NCBI RefSeq assembly: GCF_028595325.1 | Contig: NZ_JAQQXR010000001.1 | Span: 992,001 to 1,056,000, forward strand | DNA: 64,000 bases | DNA from: Janthinobacterium fluminis | GTDB taxonomy: Bacteria > Pseudomonadota > Gammaproteobacteria > Burkholderiales > Burkholderiaceae_D | Direction of reading: 5' to 3' | In this document: in pieces, positions 34,592-43,761 of the stretch | Layout of the letters: every line of letters begins with the position of its first letter | How positions within the stretch are numbered: position 1 is the first letter of the stretch | The notes under the pieces: generated by a model | Told to the model about the DNA's origin: nothing | Database searches by the model: none | The model's input: the letters and a program-made list of their open reading frames with translations, nothing else | Translations under genes and position numbers: made by a program

Positions 34592-36107
34592 CTCCTTCGC
34601 CTTCCTGTTCTTTTATCTGCCGGTGGTGTTGGCCGGCTATTTCTGGCTGGGCCAGCGCCAGGCGCGCTGGGCCGCCGCGTGGCTGGCGCTGGCCTCGCTG
34701 TTCTTCTACGCCTACTGGGACAGCCGCTACCTGCCGCTGCTGACGGCTTCCATCTGCGTCAATTATGGCTGCGGCAGGGCGCTGGTGGCGGCCGCCCCGG
34801 CGCTGCGCAAACCCTGGCTGGCCGGCGCGCTGTGCGCCAACCTGGGCTTGCTGGCCTACTATAAATACGCGAATTTTTTCGTCGACACGGTGAACAGCCT
34901 AGGCGCGGCCCATTGGGCGGTGCCGAACATCGTGCTGCCGGTCGGCATATCTTTTTTTACCTTTACGCAGATCGCCTTCCTCGTCGACTGCTACCGCGGC
35001 GAGGTCAGGGAATACCGTTTCATCCACTACGCGCTCTTCGTCAGCTATTTCCCGCACCTGATCGCCGGCCCCGTGCTGCACCACAAGGACATGATGCCGC
35101 AATTCGCCGACCCCGCCAATTGCCGCCCGCTGGCCGCCAATTTCGCCGTCGGCCTGTCGATCTTCGTCATCGGCCTGGCAAAAAAAGTGCTGATCGCCGA
35201 CAATATTGCGCCCATGGTCGGCCCCGTCTTCGCGGCCGGCGCCCAGCCGCAACTGCTGGAGGCGTGGCTGGGCACGCTGGCCTACACCTTCCAGTTGTAT
35301 TTCGATTTCTCCGCTTACTCGGACATGGCGATCGGGCTGTCGCGGCTGTTCGGCGTCAAACTGCCGCTGAATTTCAATTCGCCGTACAAAGCCACCGACA
35401 TCAGCGCCTTCTGGCGGCGCTGGCATATGAGCTTGTCGCGCTTCCTGCGCGACTACCTGTACATCGCGCTGGGCGGCAGCCGGGCGGGGCGGCTGCGGCG
35501 CTACCGCAACCTGCTGCTGACGATGCTGCTGGGCGGATTGTGGCACGGCGCCGGCTGGACCTTTGTCGTCTGGGGCGGCTTGCACGGCATCTATCTGGTG
35601 ATCCACCACGCCTGGGCGTATCTGATGGCCGGCTCGGCGCTGCGGCGGGCCCGCTGGTGGCCGGCGGCGGCCGGCGCCATCACCTTCGTCGCCGTCATGC
35701 TGGGCTGGGTGTGCTTCCGCGCGGCGGACCTGGCCAGCGCCGTCGACGTGCTCGGCGCGCTGGCCGGCGGCAACGGTATCAGCCTGCCACGGGGATTGCA
35801 GGCGCAGGCGCATTACTTCGCCGCCGTCGGCCTGGCGCCGCAGTTCGACGGCATCCGCTGGATCGACTTCAGCACGCCCGCCATCCCGGTGCTGATGGTG
35901 GCGATGCTATTGGCATTTTTCGCGCCGAATACCCAAGAAATATTCTTTCGTTACGAGCCCTGTATTGAAAGAATTGTTCAGGCACGGGGGGGCTTGGCCG
36001 TCGTCTGGTCGCCCAGCAAACGCTGGAGCCTGGCTTGCGCGACGCTGTTCATCGCCTGCGTGTTCGGCATGAACCGCGTCACCGAATTTCTCTACTTCCA
36101 ATTCTAG
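34581..36107 (+). CDS. MBOAT-family O-acyltransferase (AlgI-like)
   Basis: A 508-residue membrane protein beginning (GTG start) MLFNSFAFLFFYLPVVLAGY. MBOAT features are PVGISFFTFTQIAFLVDCYR, QLYFDFSAYSDMAIGLSRLF, FWRRWHMSLSRFLRDYLYIA and the active-site His region GGLWHGAGWTFVVWGGLHG. It should move acyl groups (often acetyl) across the membrane to O-acylate the polysaccharide. A periplasmic-facing partner follows 2 bases downstream. GAGAGGG lies about 8 bases before the GTG. Confidence 0.93.
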   Translation: MLFNSFAFLFFYLPVVLAGYFWLGQRQARWAAAWLALASLFFYAYWDSRYLPLLTASICVNYGCGRALVAAAPALRKPWLAGALCANLGLLAYYKYANFFVDTVNSLGAAHWAVPNIVLPVGISFFTFTQIAFLVDCYRGEVREYRFIHYALFVSYFPHLIAGPVLHHKDMMPQFADPANCRPLAANFAVGLSIFVIGLAKKVLIADNIAPMVGPVFAAGAQPQLLEAWLGTLAYTFQLYFDFSAYSDMAIGLSRLFGVKLPLNFNSPYKATDISAFWRRWHMSLSRFLRDYLYIALGGSRAGRLRRYRNLLLTMLLGGLWHGAGWTFVVWGGLHGIYLVIHHAWAYLMAGSALRRARWWPAAAGAITFVAVMLGWVCFRAADLASAVDVLGALAGGNGISLPRGLQAQAHYFAAVGLAPQFDGIRWIDFSTPAIPVLMVAMLLAFFAPNTQEIFFRYEPCIERIVQARGGLAVVWSPSKRWSLACATLFIACVFGMNRVTEFLYFQF

Positions 36108-36109
36108 AC

Positions 36110-37330
36110 ATGATGCGCACACCGGACACCCCAGCGCCGCAGCAAGCCGACTGGCGCGGCTACGTCGGCCTGTTTTGCGGCGTGTCGGCCGTGGCCGTCG
36201 CCGCTGTCGCCTGCCTGAACTACACCGTCGACCCCTATCTGACCCACCAGTGGGACACGCCGCAAGTGCAGAAATTGCGGCCGACGCGGGAAAAACTGGC
36301 CGCCTGGAGCAAAACCTATGCGGTGGCGCGGCTCAAGCCGGCCGTGGTCTACATCGGCAACTCGCGCACGGAACTGGGCTTGCCGACCGCCACGGCCAGC
36401 TTCGCCGGCAGGAGCGTGTTCAACAGCGCCTTGTCGGGCGCCTCGCTGGGCGAGGCGATCGCGATGGTGCGCCACGCGGCGGCGGTGAGCCGGCTCGACA
36501 CCGTGATATGGGGCATCGATGCGCCGTCCTTCTCGCTGGTGACCGGCTCGGCCGGCCTGGAACCGGAATTGACGGCCGGCGGCCCGTTTTTCTTCTTTCG
36601 CCGCGCATTGCTGAACATCAAGCGCGGCTTGACGGTCGACATGACGCGCGATTCACTGCGCCTGCTGAACGGTTCCTTCGGCGCCGTTTGCCGCTCCAGC
36701 CTGGCGTTCTACGGCCAGCGCGACGACGGCTGCATCGCCACCGGCATGGCCGGCTGGGGCGGCACGACCGCCGCGATGGCGCCGCGGCTGCGCGAGTTCC
36801 GCGCCGGCGACGGCCCCACCGGCGCCGCGATGTTCGCCTTCGACGTCAGTATCGGCGAACTGTGCCAGGCCGGCACGCGCCTGCGCCTGTACATCAATCC
36901 GACCCACGCGCTGACCCTGGACGCGCTGTACTGGGCCGGCAAATGGCCGGCCATGGAGGCGTGGCAGCACGGCTTGGCGGCCCTGGTGGAGCGCCGCCGC
37001 CGCGACGGCTGCGACCTCAGGCTGTACGATTTTTCCGGCTTCAACAGCATCACCACGGAGCCCATCCCGCAAGTGAGCGGACTGCGCGAGATGCAGCATT
37101 ACTGGGAAGCGTCGCATTACCGCGCCCACGTCGGCCGCATGGTGCTTGGCCGCATCTACGAGGGCGCCAACGCGGACGCGCCGGCGGACTTCGGCGTGGA
37201 ACTGGGCAGCGCCATGCTGCCGGCGCACCTGGCGCAGTTGCGCGCCCAGCGCGAGCGCTACCACCGCGAGCATGCCGAGGAAACCGCCTTTCTCAAAGCC
37301 GTGCTGGCGGCGCCGGCGCCGCGCCTTTAA
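36110..37330 (+). CDS. membrane-anchored SGNH-like protein, MBOAT partner (AlgJ/AlgX-like role)
   Basis: A 406-residue protein with a single N-terminal membrane anchor (YVGLFCGVSAVAVAAVACLN), leaving a large periplasmic domain. VYIGNSRTELGLP gives the GxSR-like nucleophile block of SGNH-type proteins and VIWGIDAPSFS the second block; late residues MQHYWEASHYRAHVG hold a candidate catalytic Asp/His region. It directly follows the MBOAT gene, as acetyl-transferring partners do. The start may also be the next Met at 36113. It converges with the methyltransferase gene, and their stop codons overlap by 4 bases. Confidence 0.75.
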   Translation: MMRTPDTPAPQQADWRGYVGLFCGVSAVAVAAVACLNYTVDPYLTHQWDTPQVQKLRPTREKLAAWSKTYAVARLKPAVVYIGNSRTELGLPTATASFAGRSVFNSALSGASLGEAIAMVRHAAAVSRLDTVIWGIDAPSFSLVTGSAGLEPELTAGGPFFFFRRALLNIKRGLTVDMTRDSLRLLNGSFGAVCRSSLAFYGQRDDGCIATGMAGWGGTTAAMAPRLREFRAGDGPTGAAMFAFDVSIGELCQAGTRLRLYINPTHALTLDALYWAGKWPAMEAWQHGLAALVERRRRDGCDLRLYDFSGFNSITTEPIPQVSGLREMQHYWEASHYRAHVGRMVLGRIYEGANADAPADFGVELGSAMLPAHLAQLRAQRERYHREHAEETAFLKAVLAAPAPRL

Positions 37331-38097
37331 CGCGCGCCCGACGAGTCGGCGCGCCGCGTCAGCACGGCGCAGCCTTTTTCGCAGGGGCGGCTGGTTTGCT
37401 CGAACATGGGGAATTCGCTTTTCCAGCGCCGCAGGATCGCTTGTTCGTCGGGCCGGCCGGCGTCGTCCAGGAAGACGGTGCCGTCGGCCGCCATGCGGCG
37501 GAACAGCAGCGGCCCGGCCGGATAGCGCGCCAGCACCCGCGTCGCCAGCGGCGGCCCGTCGATGACCAGCATGTCGATGGCCGCTTCCTCGGGCAGGAAG
37601 TCGGCCACGTACCAGGGCCAGTTGTCGTTGCCCAGCGCGTGCTCGCGCAGGGGCGCCTCCAGCACCACGGCCCATTCGGCCAGCCCGTGAAGCTGCAACT
37701 GCTGGCGGGTCTGTTCGGCGTACTGGGCGTCGTGCTCCAGGCTGTAGACCTTGCCGCGGCCGTTCAATTGCATGCAGCGCGCCAGCACCAGCGTCGAGGT
37801 GCCGCTGCTGCATTCGACGACGACGCGCGGCCGGGCGGCGAAGGCGTGGCGCACCAGTTCTTCGAGGAAGTCCGGCGACGCGGCCCAGCCGCGCGTGCCG
37901 GGCAGGCTGCGCTCCAGCCGCAAGTCGACGTACAGGCCCTGCAGCGCCTCCAGTTGGCGGAACAGATTCGCCGGCGACTGCTGCGCCTGGTCTTTCAACT
38001 CGTGCGCCAGCAGGTGGATCAGGCGCACTTTGTGCAGCGTGTAGAGGCACAGCAGGGCGAGGGCGAAGATCAGGGCGACGGTGGTGATGGGGAACAT
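37327..38097 (-). CDS. membrane-anchored class I methyltransferase-like protein
   Basis: A 256-residue protein with an N-terminal membrane helix (ITTVALIFALALLCLYTLHK) and a Rossmann methyltransferase domain: RPRVVVECSSGTSTLVLARC, KVYSLEHDAQYAEQTRQQL, AIDMLVIDGPP and DGTVFLDDAGRPDEQ. The SAM motif I is unusual (E-C-S-S-G-T-S). It resembles O-methyltransferases of exopolysaccharide loci. It is the last gene of the long minus-strand operon, 14 bases after the CapK fusion. The acceptor is unknown. Confidence 0.78.
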   Translation of the reverse strand: MFPITTVALIFALALLCLYTLHKVRLIHLLAHELKDQAQQSPANLFRQLEALQGLYVDLRLERSLPGTRGWAASPDFLEELVRHAFAARPRVVVECSSGTSTLVLARCMQLNGRGKVYSLEHDAQYAEQTRQQLQLHGLAEWAVVLEAPLREHALGNDNWPWYVADFLPEEAAIDMLVIDGPPLATRVLARYPAGPLLFRRMAADGTVFLDDAGRPDEQAILRRWKSEFPMFEQTSRPCEKGCAVLTRRADSSGAR

Positions 38098-38111
38098 GGG
38101 GATGGCTTTCT

Positions 38112-40544
38112 TCAGGTTGGCATGACTTTGCTGACGACATAACGGAATTTGCCGGACGCTTCGGCGGGGATGTCGGCGACTTCGTCGATGACCACCCGCA
38201 CGGCCGCGCCCAGCCTGGCCTTGAAGCCGCGCTCGACGGCGTCGCGCCCGGCCGCGCCCAGGGCCGGCAGGGCCACCAGCAGCACGCGCGTCAGTTCCAG
38301 GCTTTCCTGGATGATCTTGAAGGCGCGCACCTGGGGCAGGTCGCGCAGGATGTAGACCAGCGCCAGGCCATGCATCACCGTGCCGTCCTGGGCGACGACG
38401 AAATCGGTGCTGCGCCCTTCGATGCGCTGCAGCAGCGGCAGGCCGCGGCCGCAGGGGCAGGGCGCCGGGTCGAGCGCGCCGACGTCGCCGGTGCGGTAGC
38501 GGATGAAGGGGAATTCGCGCGTGGCCAGGTGGGTGACGACGATTTCGCCGCTGGCGCCGGGCGGCAGCGGCGCGCCGTCGGCGCCGACGATTTCGACGAT
38601 GATGTCTTCGGCGCTGATGTGCATGCCGCCCTCGGGGCAGGCGTGGGCGATGAAGCCGGCGTCGCGCCCGCCGTAGCCGTTGGCGACGGGGCAGCCGAAG
38701 GTGTCGCCGATCAGCTCGCGTTGCTCGTCGTAGAGCCGTTCGGAGGTGACGAAGGCGACGCGGATGCCCAGGCCGTTGAGGGCGACGCCGCGCTTGTGGG
38801 CGTGGCGGGCGATGCGGCTGAGCGCCGACGGGTAGCCGAACAGCATTTTCGGGCGGATGCGGCTGATTTGCGCGATGCAGCCGTCCAGCCGCGCCGTCGA
38901 CATGTCGAAGGCCGGCAGCAGCGTGCTGCGCAGCACGCGGTCGCGCAGGGCGCGCAGGCGGTCCTGCGCTTTCAGCTCGATCGGCGAGCCCCACACCACC
39001 ACCTCCGGGTCGCCGATGTCGACGCCCCACCAGCGCGTGGCGCGCCATTTGGCGGCGACGTCGTGGCTGATGCGCTCGCGGCCGATGTAGAACACCAGCG
39101 GTTCGCCGCTGGAGCCGCCGGTGTTGAAGCGGCGCAGCGGGCCGGCCCGCTCCGACTGGAAGTCGGCGCGGCGCGCGCTGATGTCGGACTTGGCCAGCAA
39201 GGGCAGGCGGCGCAGGTCGGCCAGGCTGCGCACGGCGGCGGCGTCGAAGCCGGCGGCGGCGAAGCGTTCGCGGTAGTAGGGCACGTGCGCCTGCGCGTGC
39301 GCCAGCAGCGCGCGCAGGCGCTCCAGCCGGCACTGCTCGATGCGAGCCGCGCTCCACCATTGCGACGTTTCCAATTGCCGCAGCATGGCCGCGCTGGTGT
39401 GCCGCTTGATCCGCTCGTGCAGGGGGAACAGCAGGTCGGCCACCAGCGTGGTGCGCCAGCCGGGCCGGCGCAGCGCGCGCAGGCGCCGGTACTGGCTGTG
39501 CAGTTGCGGCCCGACCTGGCGCCAGCCGAACTGCTGGACGTGGGCGCGGCCGGCGGCGCCGATGCGCCTGGCGGTGGACGGGCTGCGTATCAGCGTCAGC
39601 AGCGCCTGCGCCATCGCGGCCACGTCGCCCGGCGCCACCAGCAGCGCCGTGACGTCGTGCTGCAGCAGGGCGGGGATGCCGCCCACGTTGGTGCTGACCA
39701 GCGGCAGGCCGCAGGCCAGCGTTTCCAGCACCGAGACGGGCATGTTGTCGGCCAGGCTGGGGTTGAGCACGATGTCGGCGCCGTGGTAGAGCTGGAGCAT
39801 GGCGGCGTTGTCCTGGCGGCCGGCGAAGCGCACGGCGTCGGCCACGCCGAGCTGGCGCGCCAGTTGTTCCAGCGCCGGCCGCTGCGGGCCGGAGCCGGCC
39901 ACGACCAGGGTGGCGTCGTGGCAGGCTTCGCGCACGATGGCGAAGGCGCGCAGGGCGCTGGCGTTGTCGTAGATGGCTTCGAGGTTGCGCGCCACCAGCA
40001 CCGACGGGCCGGCGTGCGCCGCGCGGCCGGGCGCGAAGTGCTCCAGGTCGATGATGTTGGGGACGATTTGCGCGCCGAAGCCGTATTTTTCGAACACGCC
40101 GGCCAGGTAGGCCGAGGGCACGACGATGGCGTCGGCGCGGCGCAGGCTGGGCGCGACCAGCCTGCGCTGGCGGGCCAGGAAGGCGTCGGCCTGGCCGCCG
40201 CGGTAGTTGAGCAGCACCGGCTTGCCTTTCAGGCGGGCCAGCCAGATCGCCGGCGCCGCGTACAAATGCCAGGACCAGCCGGAATTGGCCATCACGTGGA
40301 ACAGGTCGACGCTGTCGGCGACGCGCCGCAGCCGCCACAGGTAGGCGAGCAGGCGCACGGCGGCGCGCAGGCCGCGGATGCGCGCCAGCCAGGCAGGCCG
40401 GTGCGGCGGGTTCAGCGCGATCAGTTGCACGGTGGCGCCGTCGGCGCGCAGCAGCGCCGCCAGTTGCGCCGTCTGGTTGGCCATGCCGCCGGACGGCGGC
40501 GGCAGCGGACCGACCAGGGCCACGCGCAGGCCGGCCAGCTTCAT
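38112..40544 (-). CDS. glycosyltransferase-CapK/PaaK-like adenylating enzyme fusion
   Basis: An uninterrupted 810-residue frame joining two enzymes. Residues 1-350 are a family 4 glycosyltransferase: VALVGPLPPPSGGMANQTAQ, IVPNIIDLEHFAPG and NPSLADNMPVSVLETLACGL. Residues 365-810 match CapK/phenylacetate-CoA ligase-like proteins: LLFPLHERIKRHTSAAMLRQ, the P-loop-like RFNTGGSSGEPLVFYIGRER, GYGGRDAGFIAHACPEGGMH, and FIRYRTGDVGALDP with CPCGRGLPLLQRIEGR. The two are normally separate genes. No stop or clear internal ribosome site separates them (junction about 360-368). The second half may activate an acid used to decorate the glycan. The start overlaps the upstream stop (ATGA). Confidence 0.85.
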   Translation of the reverse strand: MKLAGLRVALVGPLPPPSGGMANQTAQLAALLRADGATVQLIALNPPHRPAWLARIRGLRAAVRLLAYLWRLRRVADSVDLFHVMANSGWSWHLYAAPAIWLARLKGKPVLLNYRGGQADAFLARQRRLVAPSLRRADAIVVPSAYLAGVFEKYGFGAQIVPNIIDLEHFAPGRAAHAGPSVLVARNLEAIYDNASALRAFAIVREACHDATLVVAGSGPQRPALEQLARQLGVADAVRFAGRQDNAAMLQLYHGADIVLNPSLADNMPVSVLETLACGLPLVSTNVGGIPALLQHDVTALLVAPGDVAAMAQALLTLIRSPSTARRIGAAGRAHVQQFGWRQVGPQLHSQYRRLRALRRPGWRTTLVADLLFPLHERIKRHTSAAMLRQLETSQWWSAARIEQCRLERLRALLAHAQAHVPYYRERFAAAGFDAAAVRSLADLRRLPLLAKSDISARRADFQSERAGPLRRFNTGGSSGEPLVFYIGRERISHDVAAKWRATRWWGVDIGDPEVVVWGSPIELKAQDRLRALRDRVLRSTLLPAFDMSTARLDGCIAQISRIRPKMLFGYPSALSRIARHAHKRGVALNGLGIRVAFVTSERLYDEQRELIGDTFGCPVANGYGGRDAGFIAHACPEGGMHISAEDIIVEIVGADGAPLPPGASGEIVVTHLATREFPFIRYRTGDVGALDPAPCPCGRGLPLLQRIEGRSTDFVVAQDGTVMHGLALVYILRDLPQVRAFKIIQESLELTRVLLVALPALGAAGRDAVERGFKARLGAAVRVVIDEVADIPAEASGKFRYVVSKVMPT

Positions 40545-41752
40545 GGCAGCGGCGGCGTCAGCAGGCGCGCGTAGACGGGGCCGTAGCGGGCCACGCTGGC
40601 GCTCCAGTTGCGCTCGCGCTCGACGTAGGCGCGGCCGGCCTGGCGCAGCGCCGGCCAGCTGCCGCTGTCGGCCAGCAGGGCGCCGACGGCGGCCGCCAGC
40701 GCCCGGGCGTCGCCGGCGGCGAACAGGATGCCGGTCTTGCCGTTTTCGATCAGCTCGCGGTGGCCGCCGACGTCGGAGGCCACCACCAGGCGGCCGTGGG
40801 CCAGCGCTTCGAGCGGCTTGAGCGGCGTCACCAGCTCGGTCAGCGGCATCGCCAGGCGCGGGTAGACCAGCACGTCGGCCAGCTGGTAGTAGTGGCCGAC
40901 CTCGGTGTGCGGGATGCGCCCGGCGAAGACCACCTGCGCGGCCACGCCCAGGCGCGCCGCCAGCGCGCGCAGCTCGGCCTCCTGCGGGCCGCCGCCGACC
41001 AGCAGCAGGCGCAGCGCCGGGCGTGCCGAGAGCAGCTGCGGCAGCGCCGCCAGCAGCAGCGCCAGCCCTTCGTAGGCGTAGAAGGAGCCGATGAAGGCGA
41101 GCACGGTGGCGCCTTCCAGCCCCAGCGCGCCGGCCAGCTGCGGCGCGGCGCCGCGCGGCGCGGCGTCGTCCGGCTCGACGGCGTTGGGGATCACGGTGAT
41201 TTTGTCGTCGGCGACGCCGCGCGCGCGCAGCGCGTCGCGCAGCCCTTCGCAGATGGTCGTGACGGCGTCGGCGCGGCGCAGCGCGTAGTTTTCCAGCGCC
41301 CGCGTCAGGCGGTAGCGCAGGCCGCCGGCGCGGCTGGTGCCGTGGTCGACGGCGGCGTCCTCCCAGAACGCGCGGATTTCGTAGACGACCGGGATGCCCA
41401 GCGCGCGCCCGACGCTGAGGGCGGCGATGGCGTTCAGCGACGGCGAATGGGCGTGCAGGATGTCGGGGCGGATCAGGGTGGCGATCTGGTGCAGGCGCCG
41501 CGTCAGGCCGCGCACGACGCCGATCTGGCCCAGCAGCGGCAGGCGGCTCCACCAGCCGGTGGCCGGCGCCGTGCGGTAGAAGTGCCAGCCGTCGACGTGC
41601 TGCTCGGCGGCGTCGACCGGGCCGTGCTTGGCGCTGGTCAGCTGCGTGGTGCTCCAGCCGAACGCGCGCTGCTGGCGCAGTATGGCCAGGGTGCGGAAGG
41701 CGTAGCCGCTGTGCAGCGGCGCCGAGTGGTCGAGTATGTGCAGGATGCGCAT
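40541..41752 (-). CDS. XrtA/PEP-CTERM-associated glycosyltransferase, family 4
   Basis: A 403-residue enzyme starting MRILHILDHSAPLHSGYAFR, a signature of the exosortase-associated glycosyltransferase family (Daro_2409-like). Further motifs are HAHSPSLNAIAALSVGRALG, VIPNAVEPDDAAPRG, VLAFIGSFYAYEGLALLLAA and PLTELVTPLKPLEALAHGRL with the E-A-L donor site. It follows amidotransferase 1 after 27 bases, and a perfect TTGAT-N4-ATCAA box (41810-41823) lies 58 bp upstream, so it may have its own promoter. Confidence 0.9.
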   Translation of the reverse strand: MRILHILDHSAPLHSGYAFRTLAILRQQRAFGWSTTQLTSAKHGPVDAAEQHVDGWHFYRTAPATGWWSRLPLLGQIGVVRGLTRRLHQIATLIRPDILHAHSPSLNAIAALSVGRALGIPVVYEIRAFWEDAAVDHGTSRAGGLRYRLTRALENYALRRADAVTTICEGLRDALRARGVADDKITVIPNAVEPDDAAPRGAAPQLAGALGLEGATVLAFIGSFYAYEGLALLLAALPQLLSARPALRLLLVGGGPQEAELRALAARLGVAAQVVFAGRIPHTEVGHYYQLADVLVYPRLAMPLTELVTPLKPLEALAHGRLVVASDVGGHRELIENGKTGILFAAGDARALAAAVGALLADSGSWPALRQAGRAYVERERNWSASVARYGPVYARLLTPPLP

Positions 41753-41779
41753 GCGGTTCCAGTATCGTCAGGGGCGCTT

Positions 41780-43744
41780 CTATGATTGATAGGTTTGCGG
41801 ATGGGCCTGTTGATGCAGATCAATGTTGGCCGGACTAGGGCCGGCCGCCGGCCGCGCCGGCAGGCGCCGCAGGAAGGATTCGAACATCAGCAGCGACCAC
41901 AGGGCGGCGCTGTGGTCGCGCCGGCCGCTGTCGTGCTGCTCGATGAGCGCGCGCACGCAATCCATATTGAACATGCCGGTGGCGGCCAGCGTCGGCGCCA
42001 GCAGGCGCGCGCGCAGGCGCGCCCGCAGCGGTCCGCGCAGCCAGGCCGCCAGCGGCACCGAGAAACCCATCTTGCCGCGGTATAGCAGGGCGTCGGGCAG
42101 GTAGGGCCGCAAGGCTTTCTTGAACAGGTATTTGCCTTCGCCGCCGCGCAGCTTGAGGTCGGACGGCAGGCCGGCGATCCATTCGACCAGCTGGTGGTCG
42201 AGCAGCGGCACGCGCACTTCCAGCGCGTGGGCCATGCTGGCGCGGTCGACCTTGGTGAGGATGTCGCCCGGCAAATAGGTTTTCAGGTCGAGGTACTGCA
42301 CCTGCGACAGCGCGTCGCCGGCCGGGCCGGCCTTGGCGTGGCGGCGCAGCACCTCGACGGCGCGGTAACCGTCCAGGCCGCGCAGGAAGTCGCCGCTGAA
42401 CAGGCGGGCGCGCAGGGCGTCGTCCATCAGCGAGACGCTGTGGAAGTAGGCAGCCACGGAATCGCGCGCCAGCGCCTCGAAGGTGGTCTTGGCGCGCAGC
42501 GCGCGCGGCGCCCAGTCGGCCTTCGGGTAGGCCCAGCCCAGCGGGCCGAACAGCGCGCGGCGCAGGCCCAGCGGCAGCAGCGCGCGCAGCTTTTCCTCGT
42601 GCAGGTGCCAGCGGTAGCGGCGGTAGCCGGCCAGGTTTTCGTCGCCGCCGTCGCCCGACAGCGCCACCGTCACGCGGCGCCGCGCCAGCTCGCAGACGCG
42701 GTAGGTCGGCAGCGCCGAGCTGTCGGCGAAGGGTTCGTCGTAGATGTCGGCCAGCGCGTCGATCAGCGCGAAGTCGTCCTGCTCGACCTGCAGCGCGTGG
42801 TGGTGGGTGTGGTAGCGCCGCGCCACCTGGTCGGCGTAGCCAGCCTCGTTGAACTGCGGGTCGCCGAAGGAGATCGAGCAGGTGTTGACCGCTTCGCCCG
42901 TGGCGCCGGCCATCATCGCCACGACGGCGCTGGAGTCGACGCCGCCGGACAGGAAGGCGCCCAGCGGCACGTCGGCGACGAGGCGGATCTTGACGGCTTC
43001 GCGCAGGCGCTCGATCAGCTCGTCGCCGGCCTGGGCCTCGCTGGCCGGGCGCCGCGGCGCGAACTGCACGTCCCAATAGGGCGCCGGCTCGGCCATGGCG
43101 GCGCCGCTGCGCAGGCATAGGGTGTGGCCGGGCGCCAGCTTGCGGGCGGCGCGGAAGATGCTGCGCGGCTCGGGCACGTAGCCGTAGGCGAAATAGTCCT
43201 CGACGGCGGCCGGGTCCAGCTCGCGCGCCATGCCGGGGTGGGCCAGCAGCGCCTTCAGCTCGGAGCCGAACACCAGGCAGCCGTCGTCCGCCACGGCGTA
43301 GTAGAGCGGCTTGACGCCGAGGCGGTCGCGCGCCAGGAACAGGCTGCGGCGCTTGCGGTCCCACAGGCCGAAGGCGAACATGCCGCGGAAGTGCTCGACG
43401 CAGCGCTCGCCCCATTGTTCCCAGGCGTGGACGATGACCTCGGTGTCGCAGTGGCTGCGGAAGCGGTGGCCGAACAGGCACAGTTCGCGCGTCAGGGCGG
43501 CGAAGTTATAGATTTCGCCGTTGTACACGACGACGACGTCGCGCTCCTCGTTGAACAGCGGCTGCTGGCCGCCGCCCAGGTCGATGATGGAGAGGCGCCG
43601 GTGGCCCAGGCCGACGCCGGCCTCCAGGTGCAGGCCGCCTTGGTCGGGGCCGCGGTGGAACTGGCTGTGGTTCATGCGCGCCAGCACGGCGCGGTCGATG
43701 TCGCGCCGGCCCTGCAGGTCGAAAATGCCAACGATGCCGCACAT
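41780..43744 (-). CDS. asparagine synthase-like amidotransferase 1, exosortase A system-associated
   Basis: A 654-residue class II amidotransferase. It begins MCGIVGIFDLQG with the catalytic Cys2, then has FHRGPDQGGLHLE and VYNGEIYNFAALTRELC, so the glutaminase domain is intact. The synthetase domain shows VPLGAFLSGGVDSSAVVAMM and LSGDGGDENLAGYRRYR. It should amidate a carboxylate, perhaps a uronic acid, with ammonia from glutamine. AGAAAGGAGT precedes the ATG. It contrasts with the second AsnB-like gene at 23755, whose glutaminase site is lost. The last 15 codons contain motif copy 5. Confidence 0.93.
   Translation of the reverse strand: MCGIVGIFDLQGRRDIDRAVLARMNHSQFHRGPDQGGLHLEAGVGLGHRRLSIIDLGGGQQPLFNEERDVVVVYNGEIYNFAALTRELCLFGHRFRSHCDTEVIVHAWEQWGERCVEHFRGMFAFGLWDRKRRSLFLARDRLGVKPLYYAVADDGCLVFGSELKALLAHPGMARELDPAAVEDYFAYGYVPEPRSIFRAARKLAPGHTLCLRSGAAMAEPAPYWDVQFAPRRPASEAQAGDELIERLREAVKIRLVADVPLGAFLSGGVDSSAVVAMMAGATGEAVNTCSISFGDPQFNEAGYADQVARRYHTHHHALQVEQDDFALIDALADIYDEPFADSSALPTYRVCELARRRVTVALSGDGGDENLAGYRRYRWHLHEEKLRALLPLGLRRALFGPLGWAYPKADWAPRALRAKTTFEALARDSVAAYFHSVSLMDDALRARLFSGDFLRGLDGYRAVEVLRRHAKAGPAGDALSQVQYLDLKTYLPGDILTKVDRASMAHALEVRVPLLDHQLVEWIAGLPSDLKLRGGEGKYLFKKALRPYLPDALLYRGKMGFSVPLAAWLRGPLRARLRARLLAPTLAATGMFNMDCVRALIEQHDSGRRDHSAALWSLLMFESFLRRLPARPAAGPSPANIDLHQQAHPQTYQS
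41810..41823. promoter_or_regulatory. TTGA-N6-TCAA palindrome (copy 5), perfect FNR-type box
   Basis: TTGATGCAGATCAA equals the FNR consensus TTGAT-N4-ATCAA. It lies inside the end of the amidotransferase 1 coding region, 58 bp upstream of the glycosyltransferase start at 41752. Confidence 0.5.
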
Positions 43745-43761
43745 TGGGGACTCCTTTCTGG

